This document shows, piece by piece, positions 1-10,000 of a DNA stretch of 64,000 bases (within the stretch, counting starts at the first letter, position 1; each line of letters begins with the position of its first letter). A model generated the notes under the pieces. That model worked only from the letters and a program-made list of their open reading frames with translations. It made no database searches and was not told the DNA's origin. The translations under genes were made by a program, and so were the position numbers. Where the stretch lies: positions 20,047,230 through 20,111,229 of the forward strand of contig NC_088677.1 in the NCBI RefSeq assembly GCF_950023065.1, read 5' to 3'. The DNA is from Planococcus citri (Eukaryota > Arthropoda > Insecta > Hemiptera > Pseudococcidae).

Positions 1-1240
1 TACAACTATTTTTACCGAAAAACTGGATTTTATGCTATTTTAACTTTGAAAAAAGTATTTTTGATGAAAACCTGATTTAATTGCAATTTATACCTGCCAA
101 AAAAACACGGTTTTCTGCAACAAAAAATCAATTTAAAACGTCCTAGAAATTTTGGTCGGAAAAAATCTTTTTTCAGAAATTTCGGTAAAAAAAACAAGAC
201 TTTTTGCAATTTTGATGAAAAAAATTTTTTGGAAATTTTGATAAAACTGAGATATTTTATACAATCTTTACATAAAATTAGAATTTTTCACAATCTTGTC
301 CCAAAAAGGTGAATATTTTTGGTGGTTCGATAAAAAAAATGATTTTTTTTGCAATTTTGACAGAAAAATAAACAGTTTTTATGCAACAACAAAAACAAAG
401 TTTTCTGGAAACTTGACCAATTTTTTTTTTTTAGTGATTTTGACAAAAACAAGTCCTGGTAATTGTTTGCAATTTTAAAAAAACATACATTTGTATCTAT
501 AGTTTTTACGAAAATGCACAATTTTTTGTAATTTTGGCAAATAAAGTGAGAGATTACCATTATTTTTGGCAATTTTAATAAGGAACAGATTTTTTTTTGA
601 GATTGACAAATAACAGTTTTTTTTTTGACAACAAAAGCAAAGACCTTCTGGAATTTTTGCAAATTTAGCAAAAAAAGTAACTTTTTGATTTGAGACCTCC
701 TGCGTCCTGCGATAAAAAAATGTAGGATTTCTTATACTAAAAATTTTGGTCAAAAAAAGTTACTTAATTCTGCAATTCTGCCAAGAAAATTTCTGGCATT
801 TTTGATTTGAAAAATCATGCATTCTTCGTAATTTTGAAAAGAGAAAAATGCTAAATCATGCATTCTTCGTAATTTTGAAAAGAGAAAAATGCTCTTACTA
901 TGTCTACAAAAAAGTAGGATTTTCAAAATTTCTACAAAATGAAAATTGATGAGTAATTTTGGCGCAAACAGCAGATTATTGGTGACAAAAATGCAAGAAC
1001 CTGAGAATTTTGAAAAAAAAATTTAAAATTTTGACCGAAAGATGTATCTTTATTTGCAATTTCGACACAAAAAACTGATTTTTTGAACAAAAGAGCAACA
1101 GTTGGATCAAGAATAAAGCGTTTTCTCCCTTGCAATTTCGGCAAAAAACCTCAAACTTTTTAGAAATTTGTTAAAAAATTATTTTTGGAAATTTTGATAG
1201 AACTGAGGCATTTTTCACGGTTTTTACAAGAGAATAAACT
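1..1240 (+). repeat. degenerate AT-rich minisatellite block
   Basis: Loosely periodic units built on 'gact-ttttt-gcaattttg-gcaaaaaa', spaced about 25-45 bp, run through the block. A 40-bp direct duplication sits near 815-895 (the 'aaatcatgcattcttcgtaatttt' segment occurs twice). Small open frames here are Phe/Lys-rich artefacts of the repeat. No gene is seen. The block probably lies in an intron of the SMOC-like gene whose later exons start at 3794. Confidence 0.7.
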
Positions 1241-1250
1241 TTTGAGTATA

Positions 1251-1828
1251 CAGTGGAAATCGCTTATAATGAGACCGGTTAGTACGAGATTTCGGATACA
1301 ACGAGCAAAATGCTTGGTCCCGAGTACAACGCCATTTAAACATGTACAAAATGGTACCTGTTAGAACGAGCTCATTTATAACGAGGAATTCGGATAGTAC
1401 GAGCTGAAATTCTTGAAATTTGGTTCATTTTATTGTTTTTTCTTCCGCTTATAACGAGTGTTCATGCAGAAAACATTCATTAAATCCCAAATTTCAGCTT
1501 TATAAATTAATTTGATAAAATTTTGAAATTCAGACACATTTTGTGGCATTTTTTTAAAGAACAGAACTTTCTGAAAAGTGCTGAAGGTTCTAAAACTGCT
1601 CAATACGAGTTGAAACCGTTTCCAATCTATTTTACAAGTCAAAAATAGTAATAAAATTGACATTTTTTTTGGCTACATGTGTTACGAGTATCATTTATAA
1701 CGAGAAGCTCTTTATACTCGGTTATTACAAGATACTCGTTATAAATGCAATACCTTTTAGAACGAGAGACCGGATACAACGAGCAAAATGTCCGGTCCCT
1801 TCAATCTCGTTGTAAGCGATTTCCACTG
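1251..1828. mobile_element. Tc1/mariner-pogo-like MITE with TA duplication
   Basis: The ends are inverted: CAGTGGAAATCGCTTATAA on the left, and the complementary TTGTAAGCGATTTCCACTG on the right. TA flanks both ends (1249-1250 and 1829-1830). The interior of about 578 bp has no transposase frame. It instead carries about a dozen scattered copies of a short ATAACGAG/ACAACGAG/GAACGAG motif, some inverted. CAGT-starting ends and TA target sites are known for pogo/Tigger-type elements. The family assignment is inferred from this alone. Confidence 0.8.
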
Positions 1829-1978
1829 TAGTTAGATAAAAAAACTATACAAGAAAGAAAAATATAATTAAAAAACTGATTCTATGAAAGTTTTACAGAA
1901 AGAGCAATTTTTTTACGACAATAAGTAAACCGTAAGTTTCTGAAAATTTCGATTCAAAAAAGGAATTTTCCCGCAATT

Positions 1979-2250
1979 TTGGCAAAAAGTATTATGTTTC
2001 AACCTATCTTAATTAACCACCTAATAACCGAATGCCCAAAATTCCAATCTGAAAGAAATCTTCTAATCCCAAACCCCACTCTTGAATCTCCACTGTCTGA
2101 CAGTAATACTCAAAACCTTAGAATCCTTACCTTCCTGAAAGAAATCGATCTGTACAACAAAATCTAACTCCAAATTGTCTCCACGTCTCTAGCCAAACGG
2201 CTGTACACGGCGTGGTTAGGTAAATAAATTGAAAAAAAAAAAAAAAAAAC
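1979..2250 (+). pseudogene. 5'-truncated non-LTR retrotransposon, pol C-terminus and poly(A) tail
   Basis: The reading frame 1979-2167 encodes a piece with an INHLITECPKFQSERNLL motif. This matches the H-x-L-x-x-CP-x(4,5)-R pattern found near the C-terminus of non-LTR retrotransposon polymerases, and it ends in a stop. About 60 bp of 3' UTR follows, then a pure A run at about 2231-2249. Everything 5' of this is missing, which is typical of truncated target-primed insertion. The flanks are both minisatellite (caattttg...), so a target-site duplication cannot be told from the repeat. Confidence 0.6.
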
Positions 2251-2860
2251 AATTTTGAGAAAAAATGGGCCTTAATTGCAGAACTTGCAAAGTATGTATT
2301 ATTTTTTGGTAATTTTTGCTACATAAGAAAAAAGTTATTGATTAAAAAAAAAAAATAGGCATTCTTTTTCCAGGAGAAAAAAAGTTTTGCAATCTTAACA
2401 AGAGAGTAGGATTTGTTGATGCAATTTCGATTTTAAAAAAGTAAGATTTTTGGCAACTTTAATCATGCAATTTGGACGTAAAAAACAGGATTTTTTCTTC
2501 AAATATTTGGCATAAAACAAGACTTTTGGCGATTTCAATTTTTTTTAAATCCTGGTTTTTTAGGAATTTTGGTTGACCAAAAATGGGCCCTCACTTGCAA
2601 TTCTCGAATAAAAAAGCGATACGTTCTGGAAATTTTGACCAAAAAGAAAGTACACTGATTTTTTCGACAATTATAACACCCAAAATAGATTTTTCGGGGG
2701 GGGGGGATCGATACGTTATTGTTCTTGACAACTTTGGTAAAGCACGGGTTTTTTACAATTTTGGCAAAAGAAAAGACTTTTTGGGAAGTTTTTATTTTGG
2801 TAAAATATTGAATTTTTTTCCACTTCAGCACATTTGACATAGGTAATTACATAGGGTTCT
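2251..2860 (+). repeat. minisatellite block with G9 tract
   Basis: This continues the gcaattttg/aaaaagact degenerate minisatellite, with a G run at about 2695-2706. No gene is visible in it. The frames open on both strands are low-complexity Phe/Lys/Asn strings. Confidence 0.6.
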
Positions 2861-3793
2861 CACTGATACATTTTCAACAGTTTTTACATAGTTTCAACAC
2901 TTTTCCTACTTCTTCATGCATTTTTTCAAAATGTTACTGGTGGAATTTTATGTGTTTTTTTTGGTCATTTTCCATAGTTTATGGGTTGCTGATGAGGTTT
3001 TATTCGCATTGTATTGATTGAAATCAAGTTCCATTCGTAAATTTGTTTACACTTTGTTTTCTAAATTGACTCGGTTATATCTGCGTTCTTCCGCGTTTCA
3101 AAGTCAAATTAATTGATTCCCGAATAATTATCACTTTTAAATTACTTTTTCTAGTCTCGTCGAAAATCAATCCCTCGCCCTAATGCAATAAATTACCTAC
3201 CTAGTATCTACAATGTAACTACTTCTAAATTATTATTCGAATAACAGTTCAACTCTTTCTGCGACAATCTGCAAATAAATTATACACGGTACTTAAATTC
3301 CCTTCGTCAAACGGATCCACACAAGACGACTAATTCGCGCTGCAAACGAGGAGAAAAAATATTGGTATTTATTTTGAAGGCGCCACTTACGCATTTAAAA
3401 CGTAAAAAAAGTGTTTCCTATTCGATATTTGGTAGTATTTCAACATAGAAGAATAAATTAATTCTCAAGGAAACTTGGTCCAAGTCTACGTACCTCTCAT
3501 CTTCATTATCATCATCATGCTCGCTATCGAATATTCAAATTACCAAACCACCAGGCGAATTATTAACATTAATATCTCTCTACAATGTATCGTACGAATC
3601 TTACCGCATTTCTCCTTCACTAAGTTCTATCTAGTCGTACTCGTCGTCTTCGTCATCGCAGCAGCAGCAGCAATGCTAAAATCACCAATTCTATTCCTCG
3701 CCTTAGCGCTGCGCAAACAAACGTACCTATATAATTATGTTAATATTAGTTACCTTTATCTTAAAACAATCGATTTGTTATTTGTATATGCAG
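2861..3793. other. unique intronic sequence before the first visible SMOC exon
   Basis: This is non-repetitive AT-rich DNA, with a small GCA (Ala/Gln-type) run at about 3658-3672. It ends in a splice acceptor, tttgtatatgcag, at 3781-3793. An ATG-less frame runs through from 3475 into the exon, but the upstream part is hydrophobic filler with no family resemblance. I read it as intron. Confidence 0.5.
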
Positions 3794-4024
3794 AAAAACA
3801 GCCATGTTGGATGGATCAAGGTAAAAAATTGACCAACACTCGCGGTAATGCCAAAGATGCCAACAAAAATGCCAATGGTTTCACGCCGGAATGTTCGGCA
3901 GATGGTACATATGCCCCAATTCAATGTCACAAGTCCTTGGGTTACTGTTGGTGTGTAACGCCGAATGGCCGAAATATACCCGGCACCACTGTACTCAATA
4001 AGAAACCGGAATGTCCTAAGAGAG
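3794..4024 (+). CDS. SMOC-like exon: first thyroglobulin type-1 domain
   Basis: The acceptor is tatatgcag and the donor is gtgagt. It encodes a full six-cysteine TY1 module in one exon (PCW...PEC...QC...YCWCV...PEC), including the NIPGT stretch. It enters at codon position 2 and leaves after one base (phase 1). Confidence 0.92.
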
Positions 4025-7000
4025 GTGAGTAGATCGTATTTCAGTAGGAGCCAAGAGAATTATGGAGTTTTTCTTCGTGATTGATTTGCAGCATGACTCG
4101 ATGATGCGAATGTGTCATGTTTATGTTACAGGAAGGAAAGGACCTTCGTCTAAGAATAATTCCGAAGACGGTAAAAATTCCTCGAAAAAAGGTACGCTTT
4201 TGATATTAAATCAGATTCCAGTTTCGAGTTTCGAATGAATGATTTATTTCCATAATTCGTATTTTGCAGGCTGTGATCCCATCGATAGAGGCATTTTTAC
4301 CAAAAATTTAGTCAGGATATTCAAAACCGAATACAACAGAGAAGTTTCATCTGTCAGACTCTTCTGTAAGTTGCCTTTTTGTTTTTATTTTTATCTACAC
4401 GTACGATACCTCGAATCAATGATGTAATTGGCCAGTTATGAAAGAATATTGACCAATGATATTGTCAGAAATTGTCATCACTTGATCTGATTCTTGATTG
4501 CTTTACTTTATTGATGGTTAAGTTTTCAAAGTTTCCTTTCTGCTGCATTGGTTGTTGATGAGGTTGATCGAAGTGATTTAATACGTAAAAAATTCATCAG
4601 TCTGAGGCAAATGACCATTTCTGATCTACCCAATGAATTTTATTGAGAATTTATCCTGATTACTGAATTCTTGAAGCTTATTTCCCAAATTACAATAAAA
4701 GTGTAGACCTAGAATGTTTTTGAAATTTTTGTTAACAAAAAGTGAGACTTTTTTATGCAAATTCTAAACTAAGCATTATGACAAGAAAAAAAAGCTCTTT
4801 TCGGTTTGGGCAAAAAACGTTTGTTTTTTTTGGATAGTTAGAATAAACTGAAGAGAATTTTGATATAAAATGAGTGTTTTTTTTACATTGATAGAATTAT
4901 TCACAACTGACCAAAAAATTTTTTTTGTTGCAATTTTGGCAAAAAACGTGAATTTTTGTGATTTTGATTGAAAAAATCTCATTTTTTTGGCAATTTTAAT
5001 TTGATTAAAAATGAGTTTTTTTTACAAACTTTACAAAAAAGTAGAATTAGAACTTTTCACGATTTATGAGACATAAAAAGGTTCTTCTAGTACCTGATTT
5101 TGGCAAAAACTTAATTTTTAGGTTGTGATTTAAAAAAAAAAAAAAAAAAAAAAATTGAAAAAAAACATTTTGGGGTAAAAAAATGATATGGAAATTTGGC
5201 CCAAAATTAAAATGGGGGGGGGGCTTCCTGTAATTATGGCTCAAAAAACAAGACTTTCCCCATTTTTTTTACAATATGATAAGCCTTTTTTTTACAGTTT
5301 GAAGGCATAAAATTTTTCGCAATTTTGGGTAAAATACAATTTTTTGGTGGGGGGGGGGGCAAATCTGTTGAAAATTTTGACTAAAGAAACAGTGTTTTTT
5401 CTGCCATTTTTACACATGTAAAATAGAACTCACATTCTCCACGAACAAGTAGGATTTTTCGCAATTCAGCAACAACGTGGTATTTTTCGGTAATTTTGAT
5501 AATTTTTTTTTTGCAATTTTGACAAAACGCAGATTTTTGACGACTTAAAAAAAGCTGGACTTTTTGAAAATTTTGAGCAATAAGAGGTTTCTTTTCTTTG
5601 CAATTTTGGCAAAAAAGGAGACTTTGACTATTTCAATTGAAAAGACAAGCTTTTTTGACAATTAATTACAGTTTTCAACTCACAGTTCTTACAGAAAAGT
5701 AGAATTTCTGATTTTTTGTTTACAATTTTTAGAGAAATATAAATGTTTTTGGGACAACACTTTCTAAAAATTTGGATCAAAAATTTGTTTTTGATATTTT
5801 GAGATTGAATAAGACATTTTGGCAGTTTTGATGGAAAAAACATAAATTTCTTTCAATTTGAACCAAAATGCCTTCATTTTACTATTTTCATCAAGAAAGT
5901 AGGACTATTTACAATTTTGAGAAACAAAATGCAGTTTTTTTACGACAAACTTCAAAAAAGCAAATCTTTGAAAATTATGATCAAAGTAAAGGTTTTTCTG
6001 CAAAAAAGGAATCTTATAATTTCCACAAAAAGGAGAGATTTTTTCTCTTGCCTTACTACCTATTTTGACAAAAAAGGGAACGTTTTTTTTTTCTTTCAAT
6101 TTTTGCACAAAAAGCAGATTTTTTAGTGACAAAATAGCAAGACTTTCTATAAAAGTTTTTTTTTCTATTTTTTTTTTTGTTCTGAAACAAGACTTTTTGA
6201 CAATCTTTTTTGGCATTTCTGACATGTCTCACAGTTTTTGCAAAAAAAAATAATTGTTCGCAATTTTCGCAGAAAAATCAAGATTCAAGATTTTTTTGGT
6301 AATTTTGATCAAAAACTGATTTTTGTTCGTACTTTTGACAGAAATATTTTTTTTTGCGACATAAAAGCAAAACTTTATTTATAGAAATTTTGACCGAAAA
6401 GTAGGAATTTTCACATTTTGGGAATTGGTAGTTTCAATAGAAAAAGAACTAGCTTTTTCAAAAAGCTGACAAAAATAAAAGTCAGATAGCTCTTAACAAT
6501 AATTGTGAAAAAAGTAGCATTTTTCTGCATTTTGAAAAAATCTGAACTTTTGCCCATATCCATGTATTTGGGATAATGCGGTTCGAGAAATCGGAAAAAT
6601 GCTTCAGGGGAACTAATTTGCTTTTTTGGGCGTTTTAACATTGTTTTGAACAAATTTTCGACTTTTTTTTCTACGTATTTAAAGTGTTTTCTCATAATCT
6701 TAATGTAGGTATTTGTAGCATTTTTTCATTCTTTTCTTGTCAATTTTTACCAATATTCTATCACTTTGCGGTGATTTTTGATCATCTTAATGCGTTATAT
6801 CTGATAAGATCTGCAGCTTATGCCCCAGTTCTTTTGAACTGTCTGGACGTTCTTCAATTTTTCGATGCAATCCGATTTAATCAGGTCAGAAAGTTGATCG
6901 AATTCGATTTCAATATTCAATCAGATTTCCTTTATTGGATCTGATCCGGCTAGTTTGATCAGATCAGATCAGATCAGACAAGATCAGACACCCCCCCCCC

Positions 7001-10000
7001 GCCGTCCAATTCGATCTGACCAAATTCAAACAGATCAGAATTTTGGTCGGACTCGGAACAAGCAAATCTGTTTATCAAACCAGTCCAAATCGTATTCAAT
7101 ATTTTCCCCTCGAACTTACGAGCTAATAATCATCGTAAAATTATCCAACAATAATTCAACCACTCCATCTTCTTGTGATTTTCTGTTTTCAGCTGCTCCT
7201 GATAACGAAACCGGTTTAAGTCTAGACGCCAAAGCAGTTGGATGGAAATTCTCGAAATTAGACAAAGACAGAAATCACACGCTGACCAAGAACGAGTACA
7301 AAGATCTGAGAAAATTGGTCAAAAAGGTCGTAAGACCGAGAAGATGTTCCAGGGCATTCATTCGTCTATGCGACGTCGACCAGAATTCAATTATTACGAA
7401 ACCAGAATGGACCAGTTGTTTGAGTATCGATAGCGACAACAACCACAGCAATCACAATAATAATAACAACAATGAAAACAATAATAACGATGATAATACG
7501 AATGGTAATCGTAAGTATAATGAAACATTTTCTCACTTAAACTTTCATCGTACATATGTATGGTACCCTATCCTATATAGCCAACTATAATAAGGCCACT
7601 GTCCGCTTCGTCAATATAAACTCGACAGCTTGTTTGTATTGTTTTCATCTCGCACACACACTCTCGCAGTACAAATACCTCATTCGCTTAATAAATTAGT
7701 CATATCAACTTCCTCGTTTAATGCACGTTTTTTTCTGTTTCTCTCTCTTCGTCTTTCTCTTTTTGTTTTTATCCGAATCAACGATGAAATATTTTTCAAT
7801 GTTAACATAGTATTGTGTGTATACAGAAACATGTGTTACACTGGCGTCGCTCCTTCTCCTCCTCCCCGAATTCATATAATGACGCCGAACGTAATTTTAA
7901 TTCTACATTCGTTAGTGCCGGAACTGAAATTGTTTTTAATTGATATTTTCCTGGCTCGTTTGGCATTTCTTCGGTAATATTTTTTAAAAATAACCATCGC
8001 AAATCATCTAGTAACTCACGTTCTTTCACCTAAGCAATCGAAGCACAGTGGCCTTAGAATTATTTCTTTTGAAAAATTTGTTACGTTTTGGAATGCAAGA
8101 GTTGCATTTCTGCCAAGTTTCGTATTATTCTTTACACTTGAGTGTGCAGGGCTCGTATTTGATCGATTTTTTTACATTTCAGCTCCTAAAGTTGATTAGA
8201 TTTTTTAGCAAATTGTCAAAAATTCAATTTTTTTATACATCATGGAAAAGAAAAAAAAGTGATAATGATATCAGTGGGTTTAGGTACCTAAATGAATAAT
8301 ATTTTAAGAGATACAGTTACAAAGCCCTGTCATTTGATAAAGTAAGTTAGTCAAAAACTCGCTTTATGCCAAAAATTCCAGAAAATTGAGCCTTATGTCA
8401 AAATTGCCAAAACTTCTTGATTTTTTCACAGTAAAAAATGTTGCTTTTTAGTAAAAAATTCCATAAATTCTCAAGTATTTTCTTTAAAGTATCGTTTTTG
8501 CCAAAAATTCTCGATTTTTCGACAAAAATTGCGAAATGTGAATCCTAATTTTTTTGCTAAGAATGCCCAAGAAAATTTGCCCTTTGCTGGAAATATCCAG
8601 AATCCTGCTTTAAGCTAATAAAATGTATCAAAAATACTCTTTTTTTTCAAAAATTTACAAAACCTTTCGCTTTTTACAAAAATGGTCAAGGATTGTCACA
8701 ATTTTTTTTTTTGAAGAAAATTCCAAAATGTCTCGCTTCTGATTTAAAATTCTCGCTTTCTCCACCAAAATTGCGAAAGAAAATAATACCTTTTTTGGAC
8801 AGCAATTGCCATAAAAGTCCTGCTTCTCGCTAAAATTGTTAAAGCATTGCTTTATGCAAAAATTTTCAAAATTTTCGCTTTCTAGCAATTGAAAAAAAAA
8901 ATCATTTTTTCCAAAAATTCCAAATTCTAGCGATTGCAAAAAAAAAAATGTCCAAAAATTCCAAAAATCCTCCTTTTTTTAGAAAAATTATTCAAACGAT
9001 TACTTTTTTGACCTGAAATTGTCAAAGTCTTGCTTTCTGTCAAAAGTTTTCGTTTTTTCGAAAAATGTGAGGATTTTTTACTTTTTTCAGTAGATAGTAT
9101 GTACTTAATATGGCTAAGTAATTGAAAAATTTAGTCTTTTTGGAAAAAATGCCAAGAAGTCTCACTGTTTGTCACCAAATGTGCCAAGTCCCTGTGCCAA
9201 TTAGTTCGAATAAAAAAATTGTGACATTCCCAGACTAAAAAATTCTCAAGTTTTTTTTTCCAAAAATTAACCCAAAAGTATCACTTTTGCACAGAAATTT
9301 CCAAAAAATCTCACTTTTTAGACAAAAATTCAATTGTCAAAAATTCCTGCTTTCTAAGAAAAGTGGCCCATAATTGTCGTTTTTCATGCCAAAAACTCCA
9401 AAAAAAATTCTATTCTTTTCTCAAAATTGCCCAGAATTTCAATTTTTTGACCATAATTGGAGAAAAGAGTACTTTTTACATCAATTGCCAAAAAGTCCTG
9501 ATTTTGTTACTGAAATCATCAAAAGTCATGCTTTTTGACAAAAAGTGATCACTCTCGCTTTCTAGCTAAAGTTGCTTAAGAATTTCACTTTTTTCCAAAA
9601 ATTCCAAAGTCTCAAAAAAAAAAAAAAATTGTCCAAAAGTGAAGCTTTTTTGCCAAAAACTTGCCAAAAGAGACGTTCCTTTTGCTAATTGTTAAAAGTT
9701 TTGCTTTTTGTCAAAAAATCTTGGTTTTTCAAAAATTATTGAAATTTTTACCTTTTTTAGCGAAATGACTAAAAGTTGTCTTCTTGCAGAAAATTATAAA
9801 AAATCTCACTCTTTCAAAAATTGTTCACAGGTCTCGTTTGTTTTATTTTTTTTGGACGATTTTTTGGCCCCCAACTACATAATTTTTGGTCCAGCTTTTT
9901 ACTCTTGCATTTTGCCATTTTACAAAATTAACGCAGTTTCAAAAATTCACAAAAGTTTTCTCTTTTCTGAAAAATATTGCTATTGATGTCGCTTTTTGCA

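Noticed and set aside
3475..3793. Hydrophobic N-terminal extension of the first SMOC exon (frame open from 3475, could look like a signal peptide)
   Set aside because: A good acceptor ends at 3793, and the TY1 domain starts just after it. The extension has several hydrophobic and Tyr-rich pieces unlike a signal peptide, and SMOC needs Kazal/N-terminal exons upstream.
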